Shown piece by piece: positions 42,423 to 50,658 of a stretch of DNA of 64,000 nucleotides. This DNA is from SM1-73 sp964588305 (GTDB lineage Bacteria > Zixibacteria > MSB-5A5 > SM1-73). Under the pieces are notes generated by a model, which worked only from the letters and a program-made list of their open reading frames with translations, was not told where the DNA came from and ran no database searches. The position numbers and the translations under genes were made by a program. Where the stretch lies: NCBI GenBank assembly GCA_964588305.1, contig CAZPOP010000004.1, forward strand, positions 62,001-126,000, read 5' to 3'. Positions within the stretch are counted from its first letter, which is position 1; each line of letters opens with the position of its first letter.

Positions 42423-42923
42423 TTAACCCGCCCGGACGGCCTCCTTCCCGGCGGATGCTTCCTGATTCTGCTCCCCGGAAGTAAACTGACCCAACTCTTT
42501 TGTCTCTAGACCTAGGAAAACCTTTATGCTCTTGTCCACATATTTCATGGACTGCCTGATCAAAAACTCGTTCTTTTTTCTCTGCCTTTCCAGCCTTGCG
42601 TAAAGGGAGGCAAGAGTGCTCTGCAGTTCTCGCAGGTCGGTGGAGTATGATTCCTCAACCAGCTCAATCAATTTGGATATATTGACCTCTTCTTTGCCTA
42701 TCTTCAGTTTGCCGGCCAGTGAGTCTGTGAGCTTTATTCGCGTTTCCTCGAGTTGTCGCTCATCCCGAATTGCTTCATCTTGTTTTTCTATAGATCTTCG
42801 CAGCGAGTCAACGTCGTTCTCCACCAGAAACTTTTGTTCCTCGGACAAAAGGGTCAAGAATTTCTCCAAGCACAAAATTTCCCTCTGGATCACTTCTATG
42901 AGCTGAGACACTAACGTGTTCAA
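42423..42923 (-). CDS. flgN: FlgN-like flagellar export chaperone
   Basis: Helical 166-residue protein of the FlgN type, the cytoplasmic chaperone of the hook-filament proteins FlgK and FlgL. The N-terminus (VSQLIEVIQREILCLEKFLT) and the middle (LVEESYSTDLRELQSTLASL) match FlgN's long helices. The start is TTG, with GGGGGGAG 6-7 nt upstream. flgL follows after csrA. Call by weak sequence plus context. Confidence 0.78.
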   Translation of the reverse strand: MNTLVSQLIEVIQREILCLEKFLTLLSEEQKFLVENDVDSLRRSIEKQDEAIRDERQLEETRIKLTDSLAGKLKIGKEEVNISKLIELVEESYSTDLRELQSTLASLYARLERQRKKNEFLIRQSMKYVDKSIKVFLGLETKELGQFTSGEQNQEASAGKEAVRAG

Positions 42924-43075
42924 TTATGTCTCCCCCCGGTTCCGTCGACATTTCTTACATCGGTATCAATGAAAGTTTCTTAACCCGATCGTCCGGCGCT
43001 GATAGCGGTTTGACCGCTGACCTGTCGGTCAAAATCCATCCGACCATCCATTCGGCCTAAACGCTTCGTAACCAG

Positions 43076-43501
43076 TCAGGAGATCAGTCTATTGTCGATG
43101 GAGATGGATTTCAGTCTTTTCACGATGCTTAACACCCTCTGACTTTCGGACAATATGGAATCCAACGATCTCTCTATCTTATCCAAAAGCTCCTGGTTTT
43201 TTTCGAACTCAATCACACCGTGACCGGAAAGCCTGTACAGGCTTCCCATCTCCATCTTTACCATCTTGATCATTTTGTTGATGTCGTCGGTGGTCTTGGC
43301 GGTTTGATCCACCAGATCCAAAATCTCCTCGTTCACCCGAGCAGGGATGTTGCCCGTGTTTCTGGCCGAGGATGCTGCGGAGGCCACGCTCAATGCTAAG
43401 GATTTTGCCTGAGCCGCGAATTCCTCCACCGATCTAAGGATATCCTCTGCCCTCTCTGTCTTTTGTGACTCGATCATGTTAGACCCCAAGCGCTTTGTCA
43501 T
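43076..43501 (-). CDS. helical protein of unknown function
   Basis: A 141-residue, entirely helical protein (two long amphipathic stretches: AEDILRSVEEFAAQAKSLAL and NQELLDKIERSLDSILSESQ) with no recognisable domain. It begins with ATG at 43501, 33 nt past the response-regulator stop, and precedes flgN. The four-helix, MCP-like or dimerisation-like character suggests a signalling or flagellar accessory role, but this is only a guess from context. Confidence 0.6.
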   Translation of the reverse strand: MTKRLGSNMIESQKTERAEDILRSVEEFAAQAKSLALSVASAASSARNTGNIPARVNEEILDLVDQTAKTTDDINKMIKMVKMEMGSLYRLSGHGVIEFEKNQELLDKIERSLDSILSESQRVLSIVKRLKSISIDNRLIS

Positions 43502-43534
43502 CTGCCCTCCACTTCTCTGAATGGAGAATTATCT

Positions 43535-43957
43535 TTAGAGATGTATTAGTTCCTTTATCGTTTTTTTCAGCTCCTCTAAGTTCGAGGATTTCACCAGATA
43601 GGCATCCGCCAACCATGACTGAAAATCGTTTTTGTAGGTGGAATAGGCTGAATTCAAGATGATGGGTAAATCCCTGTTTATCCTTCTAAAATCGGACAGC
43701 AGCTCCACTCCGTTTTTCCCTTCTATCTTTATGTCTAAAATCACCAAATTTACCTCCCCCTCTTGGGCCACCTTTATCGCTTCTTCCGCGTTTTTGGCGG
43801 TTTTTACTTGGTATCCGTCCTCAGCGAACTCCTTTTCATACAGCTTTAATATGTGTTCTTCGTCATCCACCACCAGAATGGACGGAACTCCCGTTCGCAG
43901 CCGGTTCTGCCCGAAATGGTTCAGGGCACGGTTCGGTCGGTTGGTCACGTCTTTCAT
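43535..43957 (-). CDS. single-domain response regulator
   Basis: A REC domain with acidic pocket VVDDEE, phosphoacceptor Asp in LVILDIKIEGKNGVELL, the T/S site in LPIILNSAYS and the Lys in AYLVKSSN. No output domain follows. The start is uncertain: ATG at 43957 lies close to GGGGAGG, with a GTG further up. The gene overlaps the 3' end of the histidine-kinase gene by about 95 nt in another frame, an unusually long overlap; the kinase stop falls inside the codons for the acidic pocket. Confidence 0.85.
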   Translation of the reverse strand: MKDVTNRPNRALNHFGQNRLRTGVPSILVVDDEEHILKLYEKEFAEDGYQVKTAKNAEEAIKVAQEGEVNLVILDIKIEGKNGVELLSDFRRINRDLPIILNSAYSTYKNDFQSWLADAYLVKSSNLEELKKTIKELIHL

Positions 43958-45809
43958 TTTCCTCCCCCAGGCTTGACGGTTCAATAGCACTCTCTCTTTG
44001 ATTCCTCTTGAGAGGTAACACTACGGAAAACGTTGCACCTTTATCCTTTTCACTCTTTGCCAAAATGGATCCACCATGGTTTTTGATTATCTCCGAACTT
44101 ATGGTGAGACCTAAACCACAAGAGTCAGGTTTGGTGGTGAAGAAAGCATCGAAGATACCGCTGAGATGCTCCTTGGGAATGCCAAATCCCGTGTCTTTTA
44201 TTTCCATTTTTGCAGAATCGTTTTCTCCCTTGGTGGTAATCGATAATATCCCTCCTTGTGGCATTGCCCAAATGGCATTCCTGAAAATGTTCAGCAGGGC
44301 TTGGCGGATCTGATCCGGGTTAACCATAATTGGAGGTTGATCGGGTTGGTGATGCTTCATTACCGTGATTTTATCTGAGTCGATCTCTTCTTCCATCATT
44401 TCCAAAGTTTGCTCCACTATCTGCCCCAGATCGGCTTTTTCTAAGTTGGCTTTCCCCGGCTTGGTGAAATTCAAGACATTATCCAAAACCTTCTCCACCC
44501 TTTCGGTCTCCTCAGCTATTATCTTCAGATATTCATGATCGGAATCTCTGAGCTTCTTCTTTTTCAACAGAGAACGAGCAAAGCCGCCGATAATCGTAAC
44601 CGGGTTTCGCAACTCATGGGCCACCTGAGAGGTTATCTCTCCCAAGACCGATAGTCTTGTGGCCCCCAGTAACCTCTGAGTTTTTTCAGCTATCCTTTTG
44701 TTGGCTTCCTCCAATTTACTGACCTGTTCGGCCAGTCTCTGATAAAGCCTGGAACTCTCAATGGCGGTGGAGGCGTGATGAGCGAATATCTGCATCAACT
44801 CAATGTCCTCTTCTTCGATCGGCTTTTGGTTGATGGAATTATCCGCCAGAAGCACTCCGATCACCCTGTCTTTGGACACAAGAGGTACCAGAGCCAAGCA
44901 GTCAGTGCCGAGGATCTCAAAGATAGCCCTGTTGGCTTCCGAATCCGCTTCATCCTTACCGACACTGCGAGCCTTCTTTTGTTGCATGGATTGAATCAGA
45001 AGATTGTTGCGGTCGCAGGACGATACTCTCAGTTGTCTGACGATTTGGTTGACCAAAATGTCTTTTTGACCCAAAGCATTCTTATACGAGTGTAACACCT
45101 CCTCTAAAGATTCTTCCTTAGTGGAAAGCTTTTCCCAGATTCTGCTGGCCTCTTCCGGGTTGGAGGGACCAATGGCGATCTTTCCCTCTAAGACACCCTC
45201 CTTTTCATTCAACAACAACAGGAAGGCACGATTGAAACCCAAACCTTGACGGGCGGTTACCCCGATCAGTATGATCTCTAATATCTCTTCTAAGTTTAAG
45301 GTGCTTCTTAAGACATTTCCCACCTCGCATATGATGGAGAGCTCAGTTATCTTTTTCTTCAGGCTCTGCTCCAGGCGAGTCTTTTCCGAGATATCTTCCA
45401 CCACTCCCACCACTCCCGCGAGTGAATTCCACTTGCCGTTTCCTGCTTTTTCATTCTCAGGTTTCAGGGGCGTGGTTCTCAGGGTCAACCAGATAGGTTC
45501 CCCCTGTGAATTCTCAAAGGATTTCCCTTCCACGCAGAAGAATCCTCCGGTGGAAAGAGACCTCTTAACAAGATGCTTGACAGAATGCTCCAAGGAATGG
45601 GTTCCCTCCGGTTTTTGAAGCGGCTCTGCCGACAGAAGCTTAGCGAGATACTCATTCACATAGGTTAAGTTCCCCTCCTCATCGCTTTTGAAGATTCCAA
45701 CTGGCAACTGGCCCAAAATCTTCCGCAAATCACTGGTGCAGACACTTCCCACAGGAGCTTCTCCTGTCTTTTCGTTAATGGGAAACCTGGTGGATTTGGA
45801 AATGTTCAT
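43863..45809 (-). CDS. PAS-GAF sensor histidine kinase
   Basis: Cytoplasmic hybrid-sensor-type kinase of 648 residues. N-terminal PAS-like domain (about 25-150), GAF domain (about 165-365), HisKA with the phosphoacceptor in SQVAHELRNPVTIIGG, and HATPase with N box DQIRQALLNIFRNAIWAM, G1 DTGFGIPKEH, F box FDAFFTTK and G2 CGLGLTI. Everything needed for activity is present. No membrane helices, so it senses a cytoplasmic cue. Its last about 40 residues, rich in Glu/Pro/Gly, are read through the start of the partner response-regulator gene. Relation to NtrB/FlrB-type flagellar regulators is possible. Confidence 0.9.
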   Translation of the reverse strand: MNISKSTRFPINEKTGEAPVGSVCTSDLRKILGQLPVGIFKSDEEGNLTYVNEYLAKLLSAEPLQKPEGTHSLEHSVKHLVKRSLSTGGFFCVEGKSFENSQGEPIWLTLRTTPLKPENEKAGNGKWNSLAGVVGVVEDISEKTRLEQSLKKKITELSIICEVGNVLRSTLNLEEILEIILIGVTARQGLGFNRAFLLLLNEKEGVLEGKIAIGPSNPEEASRIWEKLSTKEESLEEVLHSYKNALGQKDILVNQIVRQLRVSSCDRNNLLIQSMQQKKARSVGKDEADSEANRAIFEILGTDCLALVPLVSKDRVIGVLLADNSINQKPIEEEDIELMQIFAHHASTAIESSRLYQRLAEQVSKLEEANKRIAEKTQRLLGATRLSVLGEITSQVAHELRNPVTIIGGFARSLLKKKKLRDSDHEYLKIIAEETERVEKVLDNVLNFTKPGKANLEKADLGQIVEQTLEMMEEEIDSDKITVMKHHQPDQPPIMVNPDQIRQALLNIFRNAIWAMPQGGILSITTKGENDSAKMEIKDTGFGIPKEHLSGIFDAFFTTKPDSCGLGLTISSEIIKNHGGSILAKSEKDKGATFSVVLPLKRNQRESAIEPSSLGEENERRDQPTEPCPEPFRAEPAANGSSVHSGGG

Positions 45810-45817
45810 ATCACCTC

Positions 45818-46780
45818 TTATACCTGCTTTATCGACCCTGACACGCGTCCCAGGGGAATTCGCCTGGAATGCTCTTTTTCTGTTGCCTTATAATAAGCGT
45901 CCATCTTCAGGAGTTTTTCCGTAGCTTTCGAGATTTGATTTGCCTCGCTCGTTATCTCTCTTAGCCTTCTTTTGAATTTCTGAGTGAGGCTCTTTGCCGA
46001 TGGGGTAGACTTCGGCACATTCTGGGAAGATATGCTGTTAAGGAGAAACTGGGCATTCTCGGCTATGCCCGATAGCGGACTCTTGATCTTCCGGTCCAAG
46101 TGCCCCAAAATTTGGGACACATTCACCTTCTTTTCACTCTCCATGAGCTCATTTTGAATTTCTCTTAGATGAGACCTCGTCTCTTCTAACTCCTTCTGTC
46201 TCTTTTCCATTTCGGAATAGTAGAACATCCTTTCAAGTCCCAAAGCGATGGGCCCCGAGACTGAGGTCAAGAATTTCAGTTCTTTTGGGCCGAAGGCACT
46301 CGGCTTTATGTGGCTCAGATTTATCACTCCAAGAAGTTTTTCTCCCAGAGTAAGGGGAATGGAGAGAAACGATCTGATTCCGTTTTTGAATCTTTTCCTG
46401 TGTAGATTGGAGAGAAGAATGGGGCGTTTCTCCATGGCTACCCAGGCTGAGAATCCCGACCCTGTGTTGAACTTGACGAAGTCAATCAGATCTACCTTTT
46501 TGCCCACCGAGGCGAGCTCCTCTATCTGATTATCTTTTCTGCCCAGAAAGAAGAGGCTGGCGGAGCTATACTCAACCGATTTTCCGAGCAACTTCAATAT
46601 GCTCTCGCAGGTCTTTTTCTCCAGAGGAGCTTCTCTGATCAGTCTACATGCCTCGGATAGTACCTGAAAGTCGATCTCCAACTCCTCCAAAGGACGCCTT
46701 AGGTGCGAGAGGCTGCGCCGACCGTGATCAGATTTCTTGGATCTGGAGCGTTTCCATCTCGTGCATTTTTTTTCAGCCAT
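45818..46780 (-). CDS. GAF-domain protein with kinase-like dimerisation helix
   Basis: 320 residues: a GAF domain (about 40-195) then a helical region containing ILGHLDRKIKSPLSGIAENA, which aligns with the HisKA box around the phosphoacceptor (H-E-x-x-N/K-P-L) but lacks the conserved E after His and has no ATPase domain. It looks like a degenerate, regulatory partner of the kinase it precedes by 8 nt. The N-terminus is very basic. It could bind the neighbouring kinase, but this is inference. Confidence 0.75.
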   Translation of the reverse strand: MAEKKCTRWKRSRSKKSDHGRRSLSHLRRPLEELEIDFQVLSEACRLIREAPLEKKTCESILKLLGKSVEYSSASLFFLGRKDNQIEELASVGKKVDLIDFVKFNTGSGFSAWVAMEKRPILLSNLHRKRFKNGIRSFLSIPLTLGEKLLGVINLSHIKPSAFGPKELKFLTSVSGPIALGLERMFYYSEMEKRQKELEETRSHLREIQNELMESEKKVNVSQILGHLDRKIKSPLSGIAENAQFLLNSISSQNVPKSTPSAKSLTQKFKRRLREITSEANQISKATEKLLKMDAYYKATEKEHSRRIPLGRVSGSIKQV

Positions 46781-46919
46781 AAAGAAGTAGTCCCCCGAGC
46801 ATTGTGGTTAACCAGGATTCATTGAGGCCAATTCCTGATCACAACGTGTCCAGACGCCTAAGTTGATTGAGCCTGCAAGAATCCAGCTGATGACGTGCCA
46901 TCTCTCCTGCTAATGATCC

Positions 46920-47465
46920 CTACAACCCCGTTTTGGTGCTTTGGGCGGCGAGACGCGCAGTGCGAACATAGTCTGAAATGACTTCCTTCAGTTTGTGATT
47001 GAAACTCGCCACCTTCACCGGCAGTTTTTCTATTTGTTCCTTTGAGGCAAGATTCTCCAGTTCCTCCCTTCGGCAAAATTCCACGCCTGCCAGATATTGG
47101 CCATCTTCTGTGGTTTCCACTCTCTTGGTCTTTCCCAAAACCCCCTCCAAAATCACCAATCCATTCAAGTTCAACCTCAGAAGCAAAAACGTCCCCTCCG
47201 GAATAGCTTCTCGGCTTTCCAAAAGCATTCCCCCAGAACCGAAATTCAAAATCTTTCCGGAACGTTGGCTTTTTGAGAGCGAAATCCTTCCTCTTTCGGG
47301 AAGCAGGAGACGAAAATCTACTGGAGAAGCTACCGTTATTCTTACGAATTTTCGACCTTGTGAGCGTCCAATGGGAAAAGGACTTTTCTCGGTCGAGGGA
47401 GGCAAATTCGACTTCACCGGCATTTCAGTCTTTGCTTCAGTGCGTGGATTCTTTGCAATGGACAA
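46920..47465 (-). CDS. PilZ-domain protein
   Basis: A cyclic-di-GMP effector-type protein of 181 residues. The R-x3-R motif (RKFVR in GRKFVRITVASPVDFRL) and the N-x-S-x-x-G motif (NFGSGGMLLES) both appear, followed by a beta barrel and a C-terminal helix. The start is TTG, 6 nt after GGAGG. Downstream of a DUF2225 gene in the flagellar block, a role in motility control by c-di-GMP is likely. Confidence 0.85.
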   Translation of the reverse strand: MSIAKNPRTEAKTEMPVKSNLPPSTEKSPFPIGRSQGRKFVRITVASPVDFRLLLPERGRISLSKSQRSGKILNFGSGGMLLESREAIPEGTFLLLRLNLNGLVILEGVLGKTKRVETTEDGQYLAGVEFCRREELENLASKEQIEKLPVKVASFNHKLKEVISDYVRTARLAAQSTKTGL

Positions 47466-47477
47466 ATCATTCCTCCT

Positions 47478-48746
47478 TTAAACCTGTGGTTTTACCTTCA
47501 CCAGATTCAGTTTTTTCTGCCTTTCGGCCAGTTCCACGATCTTCTGAGCCAAGGCGATTTTATTCAGATCATCTTGATTTCTTCGGATGAAGTCTTGGCC
47601 TATTCTTGTGGCCTCGTCAAAATGACTCTCCGCTTCCCCATAATTTCCTACCCTGAGGGAGAGTTCGGCGATCAGGTAAGCGGCTTGGATTCTTTGATTC
47701 TCCTGTTTGATGTCCGTGATTTCCCGATAGCTCCGCTTATAATATCCTAAGGCGAACTTCATGGCTTCAAGCTCGCTCAGGGGAATCTCCGGCCAAATCT
47801 CCTTGATGGAGGCTAAGAAGGTGGCGAAAATCGGCTGGTTTTCCCGCGCCTGAAGCGTTTCACCGCCGATGGAGTTTTCACCCGCTTCAGCGGCGATCTC
47901 GATATTTCCTGATTCAGAGGCAACCATAAGATTATTGCTTTCGGCGAGAATCTTGGCAAGTTCGTCCAGGTTCTCCTGAAGGGATGAAATATCTTCCTTG
48001 ATTTTATTCAGAGCTTCAGTGATTTCAGTCCTGAGCCCTCGTCTTTGACGGTCCTGTTCTGCTATCCCCGCCGGGGGGCGGAAACAGGTCTCTACTGCCA
48101 TCGCCAGGTGGTGGATTTGGTCCTCCTCGCTTCGATAATGAGACCGCAGACGGTTCATGGTCCTTTCCAGCCTGGTCAGACTGAACTCGCTCAGGTTACG
48201 TGCAGTCTCCTTTTCTTGCGCGTTTTCTCGATAGAGCCAGGCGATGCGAAGATAGTGTCTCCCAACGTCCCAGGGATTGAATTCCTCGATTATCGTTTCA
48301 TCATGTATCCCCAAGAGCAGTTTGATAACAGCAGATTCGAAGGGATGCCCTTCTGGGTCCAAGGCCTCTCCCAACCTGTTTATGACGCTTTCCGGCTGCC
48401 CTAATTCTTGCAGGTGTTCCTTTCGGATTGAACTCAGACCATGAGTCGAAAAAAAGCGGCTTTTCTTCCATTCCTTGAAGCTGTTATTAAATTCGTGAGT
48501 ATAGAAGCAGTGGGGGCACGTAGCCATGAAATACAGGAGAGGATTTGCCTTCTGGTACTCGGGATTAACCCATATTATGCCCTTGGGACAGAAATCGGTG
48601 TCTCTCTTGGTTTCACTATAGGCCCCTGCTTTTATGTTCTCAAAATCATTCATCTTGCCACATACAGGACATTCCACCTGGGTCACGAAGAAAGGAGAAT
48701 CGAAGTTCATTTTTGCTCTTGTGCTGGGAATCTTATGAAAAGCCAA
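47478..48746 (-). CDS. DUF2225 protein
   Basis: Conserved protein of 422 residues of unknown function. The N-terminal zinc-ribbon-like part (CPVCGKMNDFEN, CPHCFYTHEF, two CxxC pairs) and the helical TPR-like C-terminal half (HESIQAAYLIAELSLR-type repeats, YLIAELSLRVGNYGEAESHF) match DUF2225, often found near PilZ and flagellar or polysaccharide genes. The start is TTG at 48746 or ATG 12 codons later; the former follows AAGAAGG. It lies 11 nt after fliA. Confidence 0.82.
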   Translation of the reverse strand: MAFHKIPSTRAKMNFDSPFFVTQVECPVCGKMNDFENIKAGAYSETKRDTDFCPKGIIWVNPEYQKANPLLYFMATCPHCFYTHEFNNSFKEWKKSRFFSTHGLSSIRKEHLQELGQPESVINRLGEALDPEGHPFESAVIKLLLGIHDETIIEEFNPWDVGRHYLRIAWLYRENAQEKETARNLSEFSLTRLERTMNRLRSHYRSEEDQIHHLAMAVETCFRPPAGIAEQDRQRRGLRTEITEALNKIKEDISSLQENLDELAKILAESNNLMVASESGNIEIAAEAGENSIGGETLQARENQPIFATFLASIKEIWPEIPLSELEAMKFALGYYKRSYREITDIKQENQRIQAAYLIAELSLRVGNYGEAESHFDEATRIGQDFIRRNQDDLNKIALAQKIVELAERQKKLNLVKVKPQV

Positions 48747-48757
48747 CCGCCTTCTTA

Positions 48758-49513
48758 CTAAGCGAATCTCTCTTTTATCATCCCTCTCAACTTCAAAACC
48801 GCTTTGGTATGTATCTGGGAAACCCTAGACTCGGAGATCTGCATGACTTCGCCGATTTCCTTTAAGGTTAACTCCTCGTAATAATACAAGGCTACCACCA
48901 GCCTTTCCTGTTCGGAAAGTTGGCTTATGGCCGAGATGATATAAGCTTTAAGCTCTTCTTTTTCCAGATTCCCCAAGGCATTATCGTGGTTCATCGCTTC
49001 CACGGTTTCCACGCGGGGAAGCTGGCGATTGTCCTCCTCTTTGTAGATCAATTGATCTAAGGATAACATGGCAGTGGAGGAGACGTCGTCCAAAGTGGAG
49101 AAAAGCTCGTCCGAGGAGATCTTCATTGACCTGGCTAACTCTCTGTTGGAAGGGGTCCTCCCCAATTCGTTTTCCAACTTGTTCATGGCCTTCTCCACCT
49201 CCCTTGACTTGGCTCTGGTGGAGCGAGGCACCCAGTCCAAGGATCTCAACTCATCTAAGATGGCTCCCCTTATTCTGGGAACTGCGTAAGTCTCGAATTT
49301 TACCCCGCGCGATGGGTCATAGTTGGAGAGGGCTTCAACCAGTCCAATCACTCCGGTGCTTACCAGGTCGGATAACTCCACCGACCGTGGAAAGCCCATG
49401 GCCATTCTTCCTGCCACACTCTTCACCAGGGGCAAATACTCTTCCAAGAGCTTTTGCCTGGTCTCTGGGTCTTTGTCTTTCTTGTATACTAACCATTCCT
49501 TTTGAACTGCCAT
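48758..49513 (-). CDS. fliA: flagellar sigma factor FliA (sigma-28)
   Basis: Alternative sigma factor for late flagellar genes. Region 2 (DLVSTGVIGLVEALSNYDPSRGVKFETYAVPRIRGAILDELRSL, here truncated for quoting) and region 4 (EQERLVVALYYYEELTLKEIGEVMQISESRVSQIHTKA pattern) are of the FliA/WhiG type. At 251 residues it is normal length. The ATG follows GAGGTAGGTGAG. The sigma-28 promoter seen before flgM is its expected target, and FlgM its antagonist. Upstream, where flhF/flhG genes usually sit, is a repeat-rich, gene-poor stretch. Confidence 0.95.
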   Translation of the reverse strand: MAVQKEWLVYKKDKDPETRQKLLEEYLPLVKSVAGRMAMGFPRSVELSDLVSTGVIGLVEALSNYDPSRGVKFETYAVPRIRGAILDELRSLDWVPRSTRAKSREVEKAMNKLENELGRTPSNRELARSMKISSDELFSTLDDVSSTAMLSLDQLIYKEEDNRQLPRVETVEAMNHDNALGNLEKEELKAYIISAISQLSEQERLVVALYYYEELTLKEIGEVMQISESRVSQIHTKAVLKLRGMIKERFA

Positions 49514-50236
49514 CTCACCTACCTCACTTTTATGTTAGGGTGATTGCCCCCCACATGCATTAGAAGGTTCGCCTCCCCACCTATGAGTGGAATTCGCTGA
49601 AAACGAGCACAAAAAGAGGTATCGCTTTTTAGTATCGTCCCCTGGTTGCGATTCTTTAATCTTCTGTTTTCGAACTGAGCTGTGGGTTGACAGCGACATT
49701 CTGTTGGCCTACTATTAGGAATAAGGATTGACAGAATGAAGTTGAAGCAACAAGCAGCCTTCTTGAAAGACCTAGAACGCGTGAGAGGTCTTTCCAACTG
49801 ATTTGCCCTGCGCCTGAAGAAGGCTTCGACTTGTTGAATGCAGTAATCAATAGCATCACTAATTCTTTCAGTTTAGTCCTTCGTACCTTAATTCCTCATT
49901 GCTAAACGATACTCCCCATGACTCTGCTATCCGTCATAGTGTTCATGAGCTTATGCAAACTCTGTGCCGTACGCCTGCCTTGCTGGAGATGAACCAGCTA
50001 ACCCTCTTATCGACTGATAGTTGACGGGATCATGTGAAATTTGCTTAGGACTGAAGGAGAGGAATATTGGGAAGAAATTTCCTGTGGGCGGGATAATATT
50101 TCCGTCGGCCCCTATGGTGCACCTCTGAGTGAAGCGGCATGTGTGACCAAGAGGGTGTCGGGCCCCTTGCCCATTTCTCTGGGCATCCGACCCCGTTTTA
50201 CCCTGGGCAGAGGGGCGGATTTGGGACGAAAAGAAT

Positions 50237-50263
50237 GTCGGGGGCAAATTCTGACGCTGCAAC
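50237..50263. repeat. degenerate GTAG-type REP
   Basis: GTCGGGGG CAAA TTCTGAC GCTGCAAC; the same order as the two clearer copies at 50433 and 50569 but decayed. Confidence 0.4.
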
Positions 50264-50432
50264 GTTGGCTATCGGTGGGACAGACCGGTGGGACTATGCT
50301 TGCGGGCTTGTGAGATCGGTACTGATCTCATACATGGAACAAAGAAGAGAAGATTTGCGAAGCTCTTGGGTTGATTAGCGCTGGGATTTTCTTCAACATA
50401 AATTTCATTGCGAATTCGTCTGAAGAAAAGCC

Positions 50433-50456
50433 CTCGGAGACAAGCTCCGACGCTAC
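50433..50456. repeat. GTAG-type REP hairpin
   Basis: CTCGGAG ACAAG CTCCGA CGCTAC; read from the minus side GTAGCGTCGGAG, the GTAG foot followed by the stem. The flanks match those of the copy at 50569-50620. Confidence 0.7.
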
Positions 50457-50568
50457 AGTTCATCTCACAATTGTGCCCGGGATGAAAGAATTGCCGACGC
50501 TTACCGGTCGACCAGCAGTCGTATTAATTCCAACACAAAGCTTGTTGTGAGTTCGTCTTAAGAAAAAA

Positions 50569-50620
50569 GGTCGGAGGCAAGCCCTATACCGTATGGTATA
50601 GAACAAGCTCCGACGCTACA
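50569..50620. repeat. GTAG-type REP with inserted palindrome
   Basis: GTCGGAG GCAAG ... CTCCGA CGCTAC, as at 50433, but the loop carries an extra palindrome CTATACC-GTAT-GGTATAG. Both copies are followed by CAC/AC-TTAACTCAC- or TTCATCTCAC-like sequence, so the repeat unit extends beyond the hairpin. Confidence 0.7.
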
Positions 50621-50658
50621 CTTTAACTCACTATGTACAAAATGAAGCCTAAAAACAA

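Larger units (their letters stand above)
49514..50658. other. 1.1-kb gene-poor stretch with REP-like palindromes
   Basis: No gene or known RNA (I looked for tRNA, RNase P, tmRNA and SRP features) can be supported here. It contains three palindromes of a TCGGAG-type family (listed separately), a TGAGATC-x-GATCTCA hairpin near 50309-50329, nested GCCCA/TGGGC and GTCGG/CCGAC pairs around 50155-50200, and a CGGTGGGAC direct repeat near 50273-50292. No promoter for fliA was recognised. Confidence 0.5.
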
